From the NCBI RefSeq assembly GCF_000485595.1, contig NW_014577768.1, positions 27,935 to 59,138 on the forward strand: a DNA stretch of 31,204 nucleotides. The letters are read 5' to 3'. This DNA comes from Priapulus caudatus. Taxonomy: Eukaryota > Priapulida > Priapulimorpha > Priapulimorphida > Priapulidae. The stretch's first letter is position 1; each line of letters begins with the position of its first letter. Under the pieces are notes generated by a model. The model was not told the origin of the DNA and did not search any database. It saw nothing but the letters and a program-made list of their open reading frames with translations. Shown here in pieces: positions 1 to 9,663 of the stretch. Made by a program: the position numbers and the translations under genes.

Positions 1-205
1 GCTCTTGTTGCAGCCACTGCTGCTGTGGCTGTTCCTGTTACTACTGCTGCTGCTGCTGTTACTATTATTACTACTACTACTGTTGCTACTGCTGCTCTTG
101 TTGCAGCCACTGCTGCTGTGGCTGTTCCTGTTACTACTGCTGCTGCTGCTACTACTACTACTACTACTACTACTGCCGCTGCTACTGCTGCTGATGTTGC
201 TGCTA
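1..205. repeat. CTG/TTG/TAC triplet array with 93-bp higher-order period
   Basis: Triplet-rich DNA (CTG, TTA, TAC, GTT) in which GCTCTTGTTGCAGCC recurs at 1 and 94, giving a 93-bp unit. The matching array near 3176-3335 has one unit fewer. Open frames across it (poly-Leu, poly-Thr/Ala) come from the repeat and are not genes. Confidence 0.85.
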
Positions 206-975
206 CATGTGTTTTATTACAACTCGCGTACTCACTTGAGCAGGTTTTCCAGCTTATGTGAAGCGGCGCGGTTTGACGGCGGGAATATGTCTCGCTGTTT
301 GCGCAGCAGGCTCATACAGAACTCGATGAAAAGGTTGAAGGACTCCGCCAGACTTTCCTCCTGCAATTAGACACCCAGATGTCAGCGCGCGGCCACTAGC
401 AGACGCCCACCAACTTTAATAACCTCACATCTATGTAGATAGTTGCGCGAGACGTGTTTAATAAAAAATATATTATCATCAGGAGGAAACATTGCGGTAA
501 TTAATTAGGGTAATCAATAAACCATTATTTACTCTATATACTTACATTACCCCAACCGTTATGATCATAGTGATAATATACAGGTCTTGCTGAAATTAAT
601 GATTTTTTAATTAAGGTCATAAAGACCATTCGCGAAAATTAGAGACCTCATTCGACTGTTTACTGGATACTACCAGGTGAAGTAACTTGCCCATTTAAAT
701 TATCTCTGAATCTATAGTATTGACATATAGACGACATGTTCGATTAAATTTACTTATTTATAGTTAATCGGTTTAACTAATAAAGTTGATGCTATCAGCT
801 ACGTCTCGACTTAGGGAATTAGGTTTAGAGAAATGGTAAAAATATGGGAGATAGGTCATATACATTCATAGCAAACACTTATGCGACCCTACTCATGCAA
901 GTGCATAAAATACCAACATAAGAAATACCCACCCAACCACAAATTCTAAAATGTCTGTATATAAATAAATAAATA
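44..975. repeat. Duplicated segment, copy A (with X10')
   Basis: Copy A aligns with 3176-4110 in direct orientation at an offset of 3133-3136 bp. By eye I see about five substitutions and two small indels outside the simple repeats, roughly 99% identity. It ends in an (AAAT)n/(AT)n tract. It contains exon X10' and intron sequence; I see nothing else in 376-1077. Confidence 0.9.
236..360 (-). CDS. UNC13D-like: Exon X10', duplicate of X10
   Basis: The same 125-nt exon as 3369-3493, with identical acceptor (AATTGCAG), donor (GTGAGT) and coding sequence, 3133 bp further along the transcript. X14 ends in phase 0 and X10' begins in phase 0, so splicing X14 to X10' would keep the frame. It is either a real tandem duplication of exons X10-X14 or a second haplotype left in the assembly. 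The sequence left of position 1 would decide. It is probably not an extra step in an ordinary UNC13D protein, since family members carry this segment once. Confidence 0.85.
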
Positions 976-1077
976 ATATATATATATATCAATAACCGAA
1001 CTATAGTGATTAAAATATTCTGGAATTAATAACATTGTGTGAAAAATGTCGTTATATATCTTGCGTACACCACTCAC

Positions 1078-1129
1078 CAGCTTTTCTAACTGTCGGTATG
1101 TGACCGCCGTGTAGCTGACTCCCACCACC
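1078..1129 (-). CDS. UNC13D-like: Exon X14: short MUN-core exon
   Basis: This is a 52-nt exon with acceptor GCTGTTGCAG and donor CTG|GTGAGT. Its first base completes Arg with X13, then 17 codons read VVGVSYTAVTYRQLEKL, ending in phase 0. This fits the family segment I..F.xxYRELExLVA that follows the IFxx motif. It is embedded in a 174-codon open frame (1470-946) whose remainder shows no resemblance to the family. It is the last in-register exon before the left edge. Confidence 0.86.
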
Positions 1130-1726
1130 CTGCAACAGCAATAATGACACGTGACCTTTTGCAATAACAGCGCGCAATCATTCAATCCATAATCCTGCGC
1201 TGAAAAGCATGTAAACGAACAGAACGGTTTGGTCTGCGCGCAAGTAATTGACATCGCACAATCACGGTTATCGATCTCACATTGCTCATAAAGCGTGAGC
1301 GAGGCCAATAAACGCTGAAATTGTTTCGATAAACGCTTCTCAAATCGACGATGATTTGTTTTCGCGTGCAGAGCGTCGGCTTCGCGCGAGGCTTTGACTG
1401 ATTTTGTAATCATATGGATCGTGAAGAGATTTTGAAGCCCAAAGCAGGCATTAGTAACGCCGACAATCACCAGCCGCTACCGGCGATGCTGCAACGCTAG
1501 GCTGCGCTATTATCATCGTGCAGCAGATATATTCTTTGTACAGCAGAACAAAACACGAAATGGTTTGCAGCTTCCATTCTGAACACCTTTTCCCAAATTT
1601 GCCACACCGTGAACTGTGCTGCTATTAGAATTGAACCATGTTTGCATGGCAGGTCGTCATAGATTCAACGGGGATTGTCGTTGTATAATTATACAGCTCT
1701 CGTTCCATGCACACATGCTGCAATAC

Positions 1727-1824
1727 CTTTCAAATATTGTGTTGTAGTACTGCTGGCCCTTCTGAATGTCACTATTCAGTATGTTGGTGAGTTCAATGAG
1801 ACCAGAGACGACGTCATCCTCGCT
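1727..1824 (-). CDS. UNC13D-like: Exon X13: MUN core
   Basis: This is a 98-nt exon with acceptor ATATTGCAG and donor GAAAG|GTATTG. It starts in phase 0 and leaves AG for the next exon. It encodes SEDDVVSGLIELTNILNSDI followed by QKGQQYYNTIFE. It corresponds to the family helix LLxLVxDVxxDxxxCxxxYxxIF. An open frame runs on both sides, but the flanking residues are low-complexity Cys/Val/Arg from a CA-type repeat and are not part of the protein. Confidence 0.9.
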
Positions 1825-2091
1825 CTGCAATATACAGGACTGGGCTGTATAGCCATGTCTACGAGACACACAAACACGCACGCAGCCGCACGCACAAAGA
1901 TGCTCGAACACGTGCGGCACTCGCACGCGCACGCATACACACAAAGACGAAGAGATACCATGGCAACCCCTTGACGCAGACGACAGTTTACATAATGCAG
2001 TACCTACCAGCATGACTATATATAAAATCAAGTGTATGTAAGTTTAATAAATTATTGATAAAATGCAGAGGAGGAAAACAAGTGCCCATAC

Positions 2092-2148
2092 CCTGACAGT
2101 TGTCTTCGTTAGAGCATGTTGCTTCTCATACCATTCCAACGTTCCTTT
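2092..2148 (-). CDS. UNC13D-like: Exon X12: short MUN-core exon
   Basis: This is a 57-nt exon of 19 codons, phase 0 at both ends, with acceptor CTCTTCAAG and donor AGG|GTATGG. It encodes KGTLEWYEKQHALTKTTVR. The GT.EW...K motif (GTTEWFHLKQ in human Munc13-4) lies exactly between the segments encoded by X11 and X13, so position, motif and phase agree. The donor context (AGG|GTATGG) is weaker than in neighbouring exons, so the 3' edge could differ by a few bases. Confidence 0.86.
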
Positions 2149-2340
2149 CTTGAAGAGTAAAAACAAACAATTATAGTGCATCTTGTGTTGCCTTGCTAGG
2201 TCACACAGACTGAGATAGTTAATATCATAACTTAGCCTCTGTATTTTGAACACGCAGAAGATGACGCGATAACCTTAGGCATGCTTAGGTAAAGGGGCAT
2301 GTGTCATAACCCATAGAAAGAGATTTTAGCAGACACATAC

Positions 2341-2431
2341 CTTGATGATCTGTGTAATCTCTGTGTGTAGCTCCTTCTGGAAGGGACAACATTTCTTGAA
2401 TACCTTGAGATTGTGGATTTCATGAAGGCAT
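2341..2431 (-). CDS. UNC13D-like: Exon X11: MUN core
   Basis: This is a 91-nt exon with acceptor AATTCAG and donor AAG|GTATGT. One base completes Lys with X10, then 30 codons read CLHEIHNLKVFKKCCPFQKE and LHTEITQIIK, ending in phase 0. It matches the family segment L..LLxxLxxxxKxKAFxxxCPF...LxxxIxxxL(K). It has no track-size open frame of its own and was found by reading the splice signals and comparing with the family. Confidence 0.9.
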
Positions 2432-2529
2432 CTGAATTAGAAACAGAATATGCATCCACCAAACTGCATTATACTCAACGACATTATTATTGGCAGACAC
2501 ACAAATGGGCCAAAGATTAGACAAAATCT

Positions 2530-2690
2530 ACCATCGGGGAGGTATGTTGGAGTGCTGCAATCCTCCCCATCATAGCCCAGTAACGTATTTTAATTCTGCA
2601 GACGGAAATTTATGGCATCTAGTGAGCAATAGATTTGGGAAACAGTAAGCGAAATTGAGGTTAGGTCTAAGAGTGTTCATAAATGCCATC
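2530..2690. repeat. Dispersed repeat, member 1
   Basis: Diverged match (roughly two thirds identity by eye) to 30005-30165 in the same orientation. The shared core is GGGGAG..TATGT, a CTCCCC block, then CAGACGG.AATTT.TGGC.TCTA.TGAGCA.TAGATT. It lies in the X10-X11 intron. It is probably an old interspersed element of unknown class. Apart from it and the triplet array I see nothing in 2432-3368. Confidence 0.55.
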
Positions 2691-3021
2691 TTCGTGTTGT
2701 TTGCTCACTCGCTTTGTGGTATCAATTCGTAACCGGATACATGTCCCCAATGCCTGCATAAATCCGCTAGAGGACATCCTTACCAGGACACGAATCTTCC
2801 TAGAGTTCATACCCGAGCACGCACCGTACGGGTGAACGCGGTTACATCCCTCGAGACTCGCGAAATAATGGCGGAAACATTCTTATAGAGGCAGATGCAA
2901 TCATAAGACTCGACGCATTCAGTCTAAATAGCGACGTATATAGCTCCTTGACTCAAAACGTGCAGGTATACGCATTTTATATGTTGGCGGTGGTGTGGGC
3001 TGTGGTGTTGGCGGTGGTGGT

Positions 3022-3098
3022 ACTATTAGTATTAGTATTAGTATTGCTATCGTTATAATTATCATTATTATTATTAATATTATTGGTATTATTATTAC

Positions 3099-3141
<43 letters not shown>

Positions 3142-3175
3142 ATTATTATTATTATTATTACTGCTACATGTATTT
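3022..3175. repeat. (ATT)n microsatellite
   Basis: Near-pure ATT/TTA triplets with a few ATC and GTATT variants, running into the CTG/TAC array. Poly-Ile open frames on both strands are repeat artefacts. Confidence 0.9.
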
Positions 3176-4097
3176 CTGCTGCTGCTGCTGTTACTATTAT
3201 TACTACTACTACTGTTGCTACTGCTGCTCTTGTTGCAGCCACTGCTGCTGTGGCTGTTCCTGTTACTACTGCTGCTGCTGCTACTACTACTACTACTACT
3301 ACTACTGCTGCATGCTACTGCTGCTGCTGTTGCTGCTACATGTGTTTTATTACAACTCGCGTACTCACTTGAGCAGGTTTTCCAGCTTATGTGAAGCGGC
3401 GCGGTTTGACGGCGGGAATATGTCTCGCTGTTTGCGCAGCAGGCTCATACAGAACTCGATGAAAAGGTTGAAGGACTCCGCCAGACTTTCCTCCTGCAAT
3501 TAGACACCCAGATGTCAGCGCGCGGCCACTAGCAGACGCCCACCAACTTTAATAACCTCACATCTATGTGGATAGTTGCGCAAGACGTGTTTAATAAAAA
3601 ATATATTATCATCAGGAGGAAACATTGCGGTAATTAATTAGGGTAATCAATAAACCATTATTTACTCTATATACTTACATTACCCCAACCGTTATGATCA
3701 TAGTGATAATATACAGGTCTTGCTGAAATTAATGATCTTTTTAATTAAGGTCATATAAAGACCATTCGCGAAAATTAGAGACCTCATTCGACTGTTTACT
3801 GGATACTACCAGGTGAAGTAACTTGCCCATTTAAATTATCTCTGAATCTATAGTATTGTCATATAGACAACATGTTCGATTAAATTTACTTGTTTATAGT
3901 TAATCGGTTTAACTAATAAAGTTGATGCTATCAGCTACGTCTCGACTTAGGGAATTAGGTTTAGAGAAATGGTAAAAATATGGGAGATAGGTCATATACA
4001 TTCATAGCAAACACTTATGCGACCCTACTCATGCAAGTGCATAAAATACCAACATAAGAAATACCCACCCAACCACAAATTCTAAAATGTCTGTATA

Positions 4098-4110
<13 letters not shown>
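3176..4110. repeat. Duplicated segment, copy B (with X10)
   Basis: Counterpart of 44-975. It carries exon X10 and about 600 bp of intron. The copies differ by substitutions such as atgtGg/atgtAg and gacAac/gacGac, a pattern more like alleles or a recent duplication than like random read noise. The right end is an expanded (AAAT)n then (AT)n tract to 4160. Confidence 0.9.
3369..3493 (-). CDS. UNC13D-like: Exon X10: MUN core (main copy)
   Basis: This is a 125-nt exon with acceptor AATTGCAG and donor CTCAA|GTGAGT. It starts in phase 0 and leaves AA, completed to Lys by X11. It encodes EESLAESFNLFIEFCMSLLR, KQRDIFPPSNRAASHKLENL, L. This matches the helix in Munc13-4 that reads roughly ASF..LL.xxLSLIR..R.xFP....A..L..LL. 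It is repeated without coding change at 236-360 as part of the 3.13-kb duplication. This copy is taken as the main one because it sits directly between X9 and X11 in register. Confidence 0.93.
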
Positions 4111-4162
<52 letters not shown>

Positions 4163-5160
4163 AGAAGGAGAATGCACGCGCATACATAATAGCGTCAACA
4201 ATAATTATAGCATTCAGGCGATGATAAGAAAATAATTTGAATAAATAGCACGGCTAAGTATGTACTTTCAAATTTGCTGAAATGTATTCCGGTCTGAACT
4301 TACCTATATACCCACGCATGACGCATTGTAAATACTCGCACAAAACAAAAAACCACGATAAATGTACCATTATTAAACGACGGGGAGAAGGATCTGTCGA
4401 ATTTCGAAAGGAAAACATCTCTCTTTTAACAATCATGAAGCAAGGCAGAGTTGCGTGACATTAAGGTGCAGGAGTTAGTTTTTCGTTTTCGTTAGGAAAT
4501 GTCTTCGTTGCGTTTTAAAAAAGAATACTATACTTTGTCGCATCCATTAAGAGTGCTCAATTTCAGAGATTATGGAAATTTAGGCGGAAATTTTTTTTAT
4601 GGTGCGTGAGCGTGGATAATGGGCGTACGACGTCAAAAATCAGTTTAATTATGTAAATTCGACAAAAAATGGACGCATGAAAACGCTGTTGTTTGATCTG
4701 GTAGTCCAATCTACTCCTGGTTGTAATATTTTTTTAATCATGCCGTGGTAACAGTTAAACCGTCTATGCTAGATGATGGAACTGAACAGACACAAGATCA
4801 CCAAATCTATATGCAATCACATCAAACTCTCCTTACCCTCTCCCAACTCCCAGCTCAGCGATGTTACCGATTGATAACCGAATTTCGGTTCCTACATGTT
4901 CCATCATCAATCTAAGTTTTATGCATTCACTACCACATCGACATCTACACCGTCTACTAGTTCCGCTCTGTCGCTTGGCAAAGCTTTACAGGACCCCCCC
5001 CCCCCCGGTTAGCCGAAAAACTATATTAAAAAATGTGCAAAATAGCGAAATAAACAGTACATACAGCATGCTTATTTAGAGGCGGCGTGCTAACACACTC
5101 GACGGAAGGAAGGTCGGTACAATTCGAGCGAGCGGGAGGGTCTAGGGTCTCTTCCTCTAC
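3494..5160. other. Intron X9-X10, no further features
   Basis: After the duplicated segment and an AT tract (4128-4160) the sequence is AT-rich and unremarkable. It includes a 13-C run at 4994-5006. I found no splice-flanked coding segment on either strand. Confidence 0.6.
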
Positions 5161-5278
5161 CTCATCGCGGGAGAGGTCCGATGCGGCCCACTTCGCGTCC
5201 AGCTGCTGCAGAAGGCCGTGTAGGAAGGCGTAGTCGAACGGATGCTCCATGTGCTTTCGGCTGTACGCCTTCCATCGA
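5161..5278 (-). CDS. UNC13D-like: Exon X9: MUN core
   Basis: This is a 118-nt exon with acceptor TTTACATAG and donor GAG|GTAGAG. One base completes Cys with X8, then 39 codons follow: RWKAYSRKHMEHPFDYAFLH, GLLQQLDAKWAASDLSRDE. The pattern M.xW.AYSR....PxxYxFLxxLL corresponds to the WLAYSR segment of Munc13-4. The frame stays open past the donor, but those residues lose family similarity and end at a Cys/Pro-rich stretch, so the GT at 5160-5159 is preferred. The exon ends in phase 0, matching X10. Confidence 0.94.
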
Positions 5279-5299
5279 CTATGTAAAGAAACGCGTGTG

Positions 5300-5615
5300 G
5301 TTGCGTGTTTGGGTTCGTGTGCGCGCGCGCGTGCGCGTGTAGGCCTATACGTGCGTTGTGCGTTTGCGCGTAGTGCGCGCGCCTATGCGATACGTAGGGT
5401 AGCGCGATCACCCGATCGGTGAGGGCGACTCCATAAAAGATACACGCGCGCACATGCACGAACGCCCACACGTGCGCACAGATACGCGCGTATACGGACA
5501 ATGGTATGCACGCGCGCACGCGCGCACGTACCCACGCACGCACTCACGGACAGCTGGCACGCACGCACGCGGACCGGCATGCACGCAGCACACACACGAC
5601 CCGACACACGAGCAG
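5300..5615. repeat. Alternating purine-pyrimidine (GCGT/ACGC) tract
   Basis: Imperfect GTGCGCG and CACGCACG repeats in the X8-X9 intron. Five overlapping Arg/Cys/Thr-rich frames arise from it on both strands and are not credible genes. Alternating GC/AC steps could adopt Z-DNA. Downstream, 5880-5960 holds short TATATTAGT repeats; otherwise I see nothing up to X8. Confidence 0.75.
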
Positions 5616-6026
5616 TCTCGATCGCTGATGTGTATTCCCACAAATGGTCAACTACTAGCGCGAAGAGCGTCGATAGAATGCCGTCACGGTGATAGTATAG
5701 AAGCAGATCTCGAGGGGAGACGCGTGCCTCTTTCGATCAGCATGAAACAATCGACGGCGTGGGGGAATGCAGCTTTTCGTTACCGAACTCACGCACTCGA
5801 TGCGAACATGTTCAAACGACGTACATTTACAAGAAATCCGCCGAAACGTTTCACGAGATAAAAGTCGAACGCGGTCAGTCGTTATATTAGTGCAAGTTAT
5901 ATTAGTGTATATTAGTATATATTAGTATATTAGTCAGTCATCATATATTAGTGGCCAGAGGGACGACGACTATGCTATAGGTGTGTGTGGGGGGAGTGAA
6001 GTGTCTAATGAGCTCCAATAACGTAC

Positions 6027-6130
6027 CACATCACTTGCTGTACGTCGGTAACGTCTCCCTGTATGGCATGCTGATGCAGGATGGTGAGCGCTGGCTGCGG
6101 TAGTTCGCCACTCCACTTATACGATAAGTC
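6027..6130 (-). CDS. UNC13D-like: Exon X8: start of the MUN core
   Basis: This is a 104-nt exon with acceptor CCGGCAG and donor GTG|GTACGT. It starts in phase 0 and leaves two bases (TG) that X9 completes to Cys. It encodes DLSYKWSGELPQPALTILHQ followed by HAIQGDVTDVQQVM. In the family this is the W.G.LxxxAxTILxxHAxQGDLT..Q..M helix pair at the beginning of the core. Intron lengths on either side are modest (about 320 and 750 nt). Confidence 0.94.
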
Positions 6131-6447
6131 CTGCCGGCAGGAAAATATGTCCGTTAGTGCGGACTCACATTCGTTTTTATTAGCCTTAGCAGCATTTTAG
6201 CATCAGCTAAAAGATGCTCGCCATACCTTAGAGACATATTTACCCTCTCCTTGTCCCGGGAACATCATCAGTGAAAAGCAAGCGTGAAAGAAAGACTATG
6301 GAGAGAAAAAGCACATCAACATGTGTACCTGTATAGAATACTGACATCAGTCTCATCACGTTAATTGTCATCTTCATTCTATACAGATAAAATACGTGCT
6401 AGCCGCAAGGTGTCTTGCAGTAATCGACAACATGACTGAATACTTAC

Positions 6448-6558
6448 CCCAAATTTCTTGATTTCGTGTTCTATGAAGATGCATATTAACGATTCGTGCT
6501 CCTTCACATCAGTCCAGTTGTCTTCTTCGCTGATTCCTCTGTCCTCCCGAGTACCCAG
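6448..6558 (-). CDS. UNC13D-like: Exon X7: C2A to MUN linker
   Basis: This is a 111-nt exon of 37 codons, phase 0 at both ends, with acceptor CCTCGCAG and donor GGG|GTAAGT. It encodes LGTREDRGISEEDNW, then TDVKEHESLICIFIEHEIKK and FG. The STREDRG(I/T)SEEDNW motif, followed by an EHE..xxFIxHE helix, is characteristic of this family where C2A passes into the MUN-containing core. It is intact here. The second copy at 10483-10594 has one net extra base and several internal indels. Confidence 0.94.
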
Positions 6559-6869
6559 CTGCGAGGGAACGACCAGTACACGAACGTCACTGAATGGTGG
6601 CGTTCACACATAATATCCAAATATACCGGAAGCCACAGAAGCATAGCGCAGCAATTATTTATCTTATTACCACACATTGTCCTCTTGCGAGGCAATGCAG
6701 TCAACCCTGATATATTGATCACTTAGGGAAAACGCCGAAACTGCCGAAGCGCTAGAACATTCCTTTACAGGCAGGTTTCCATTCATTCTATACAGATGAT
6801 CGCTACCGCAGTTTTAACTATATGAGCTCGAATACACATATTCGAATATATTCACACATATCGAATATA

Positions 6870-6998
6870 CATATATTCTGATATTGATATTGATATTGAT
6901 ATTTACATATATATTTATCTGTTTAGCGTATCATAAGTTACAAAAGTATAAATCACATAGCTAGTCATGGTATCATCACACACACACATACACGCACA

Positions 6999-7047
<49 letters not shown>

Positions 7048-7090
7048 TATAATATTAATATTATATATAATATATAATATATTATATAAT
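6870..7090. repeat. TTGATA, (CA)n and AT repeats
   Basis: Tandem TTGATA units near 6880-6902, a (CA)n run at about 6977-7043, then palindromic AT-rich sequence up to exon X6. This fills most of the X6-X7 intron. Confidence 0.85.
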
Positions 7091-7127
7091 TATATATTGC
7101 CTCCTAAAGACAAGACGTATCCAGCAC

Positions 7128-7316
7128 CTGTACTTGAGGCTTGATTTGTCCCCTGCACGTTAGACTTGCTCGATTTGGTCCAGGGGAAACGGCACTTCTC
7201 ACACACGTCGGATGGAATGTCGTGGCATCTTGACATATTGATGCAGGCCGAGGAAAATGTCCAAACGTTTCGCGCTGTTTGCTCTCGCCCGACTGAACTT
7301 ATTTGGTTAAAAAAGC
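7128..7316 (-). CDS. UNC13D-like: Exon X6: end of C2A, with small frameshifts
   Basis: Acceptor CCCGCAG and donor CAG|GTGCTG bound 189 nt. Reading all three frames piecewise recovers the C2A end in the right order: FFNQISSVGREQTAR, then FLG, CINMS, DIPSD, CEK, FPLDQ, SSKSNVQG and LKY. Unbroken translation is impossible because several 1-2 nt indels shift the frame. The degraded copy at 11523-11707 carries different indels at different places (for example VFKPLVQSARVKQAK is readable there). Sequence error is therefore likelier than a pseudogene. The exon edges are predicted; the true length should be 1 mod 3 to join X5 and X7. Confidence 0.8.
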
Positions 7317-7394
7317 CTGCGGGCGATGAAGGCGGCGGATAACACAACAAGAATGAACAAATTTGAGATAGAAAATTATTGGAACCGCGATTTC

Positions 7395-8040
7395 ACTTAC
7401 CGACTAACATGGCCGCGATCTCACACTCCTTAACATGCTTTTGCGGGCTTGGCACGACCTAACATGCTCCCGGTAGTACACCCAAACCTAAACATGTACG
7501 CGGCGATCTACAATCCACTCTAACAATGGCCGGATGTTACACCGGCACCTCACACGACCGCGATCTCACACCCACCTAACATGACCGCGATCTCACACCC
7601 ACCTAACATGGACGCGATGTTACACCCACTCAACGTGGACGCGATGTTACACCCACCTAACATGGACGCGATGTTACACCTTCCTAACATATGGACGCGT
7701 TGTCACACCCACCTAACATGGCCGCGATGTTACACCCACCTAACATGGACGCGTTGTCACACCCACCTAACATGGCCGCGATGTTACGCCTTCCTAACAT
7801 ATGGCCGCGATGTCACACCCACCTAACATGGCCGCGATGTTACACCCACCTAACATATGTCCGCGATGTCATACCAACCTAACATGACCGCGATGTCACA
7901 CACACCTAACATGGCCGCGATGTCACACCTTCCTAACATGACCGCGGGCTTACACCCACCTAAAATGACTGCGATGTTACACCCACATAACATGGCAGCA
8001 GGCTTGCACGAACCTAGCATGGCCGCGTTAATAAGCCCTA
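7395..8040. repeat. 27-bp minisatellite in the X5-X6 intron
   Basis: About two dozen units of roughly CACCCACCTAACATGG.CGCGATGTTA. Variants alternate GGCCGCG/GGACGCG/GACCGCG and ATGTTA/ATCTCA/TTGTCA. Because 27 is a multiple of three and units rarely carry a stop, plus-strand frames stay open (HPPNMDAML-type 9-mers). They have no supporting gene structure. An indel-rich version is at about 11780-12725. Confidence 0.93.
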
Positions 8041-8107
8041 GACCGCACGCGAATAAGTTTTCCCGCTCGATTAAGTGTTGTTAACGATGGAAAGTTAGTG
8101 AGCATAC

Positions 8108-8185
8108 CTGCCCATTCCCTTGAGTCCTTGCACCTCATTTAGCTTCTTTACAGCATCCGAGACGGAATATTCATCATCGTGATCC
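8108..8185 (-). CDS. UNC13D-like: Exon X5: C2A calcium loop 3 region
   Basis: This is a 78-nt exon with acceptor CACCGCAG and donor GGCAG|GTATGC. It encodes DHDDEYSVSDAVKKLNEVQG followed by LKGMG and two bases of an Arg codon. The family pattern here is an Asp-rich loop 3 (WDHDDxE) followed by a KKLNE.xGLKGM.R helix, which matches closely. The opening base can complete a Trp codon (TG|G) from the preceding exon, as the family's DIW-DHDD would need. That preceding exon was not found. An indel-rich second copy lies at 13310-13390. Confidence 0.92.
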
Positions 8186-8789
8186 CTGCGGTGTTAAAAC
8201 CCATAGTTTACAACTCTGCAGGAAGAGACATAGAATGAGAAAGACGAAGAGACAAAGAAAAATACAGTATGTATGTATGTGTGCATGTGCGCGTGCGTGT
8301 AAGCGCATGTGTGTACGCACACGCGTGTGTGCGTGCTCGAGTGTATGGAAAAGGAAGAAAAGACGAAACCAAAAGGAAGAAACGGTCAGTCCACGTTATC
8401 ATTTGGTAGCTTCTCTCTTTGAAAAACGCCTAATGGAAGGGTTAAGTGGAGGTCAAAATACGATGAGCAGGGTTGTCAGTTTGCCTGGGATAATGACATT
8501 CTGCGTTTTCTGCATGTTTGTTGCGGCCGCGTTCTCTGCTCTCAACTGTCAATCATAGATAACAGCAAGGTAGCAAACACGAGACGTTAGTCGGTGCACA
8601 TGAATGTAATGTACATCTGTAATTAGCCGCAACATGTATGCCTTATTGCGTGCAATTATTTCACTATTCTGAAGCCGGTCAAGGTTGGAATATTCGGTGC
8701 GGACAGGCGTGGCAGCTGCGTCGCATGCCAATGAACACCTACTGAAGCAGATACAGCGTCCTAGTTTATCAACATGTTCTGCTTGCATC

Positions 8790-9013
8790 TATGACAAATA
8801 CGACATACGCATATACGCTCTCCTATGACACTATTTAATAGTGTCATAGGAAGATTCTTCTTATGACAAATATTGGCGAGTCAACTTCGTTCCGCTTTAC
8901 AGCTGAAATTCACTGCTTGCGTTCATAATAGCGCTCCTAAACTCCTATGATAAATCTTCCTATGACAAATAGTGTCATAGCAGAGCGTATATGCGTACGT
9001 CATATTTGCCATA
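8790..9013. mobile_element. 224-bp MITE with 47-bp terminal inverted repeats
   Basis: The left end TATGACAAATACGACATACG (continuing to 8836) matches the inverted right end (8967-9013) with about four mismatches over 47 bp. A perfect inner palindrome (8822-8850, CCTATGACACTATT and its complement) and partial inner repeats of TATGACAAAT follow. No coding capacity. TA at both extremities suggests a TA target, as in Tc1/mariner-type MITEs; this is inference. A partial noisy copy starts near 14130. Confidence 0.75.
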
Positions 9014-9239
9014 CATGCTAGCAGAACAGGCTGAGTTTATGCACGTGAAAACACGGCCACGATTCAGAGAGTCGTGGTCAGGGACGCTTTAGTCGCGACA
9101 TAAGTCGTAGTTGCGGCATTTTTTTTATCTGCTTTAATAGTATTAATTATTATTACAGAGCTGTGGTGTTTCTGCCAACGCCCTCCCCATTTTCCCGCAT
9201 TTATATTCATTGACATTAATCATGGCCGTAAGCTTTCCT

Positions 9240-9320
9240 GTGTGTTTTAATAGTATTATTATCATGAATATTATCATTATTATAATCATTATTATCATGA
9301 TTATTATCATGAAGCTATTG
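9240..9320. repeat. ATT/ATC-rich imperfect repeat
   Basis: Degenerate TATTATCATGA units, repeated in the second copy near 14775-14835. Between 9321 and 9600 I see no supportable feature. Confidence 0.7.
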
Positions 9321-9614
9321 GTTTATATTCAGGTATATTAGACGCAGTCGTAATGTTTTCTACGTGTTCTAATACAATGCAACGATATTTCAGTCAACAC
9401 CCCCATATAGTTATGCCATCATGCACAAGATGCCCGTGTAGCAAACTCGAGCCGTGCGCACAGGTGATATCACGGCGTAGTGTAACAAGGGCCAGCAGCA
9501 GTACCTCAAATTATGCGACGCCGGGCGTGCTGATTTAAGGCTCACCTGCATGTTCTGCTGCAGAAAGCATTAGCAGATAGCCTACCGACTGTCAAAGCAG
9601 CAATCGCAACCACG

Positions 9615-9663
9615 CCCGAACGAGAGAGAGAGAGAGAGAGAGACGAGAGAGAGAGAGAGAAAA

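Noticed and set aside
946-1470. 174-codon minus-strand frame as a gene
   Set aside because: Only 1129-1078 within it matches the family and has splice sites; the rest shows no resemblance and starts and ends arbitrarily.
7581-8084. HPPNMDAML repeat protein on the plus strand
   Set aside because: It comes from the 27-bp minisatellite inside an intron, has frame breaks between variants, and shows no promoter or splice context.
8549-8788. Minus-strand frame with TEYSNLDRL, partly shared by both locus copies, as the missing C2A exon
   Set aside because: It lacks the LNPxWNE and LHLDIW features and has no donor in the needed phase; similarity between copies is explained by the duplication.
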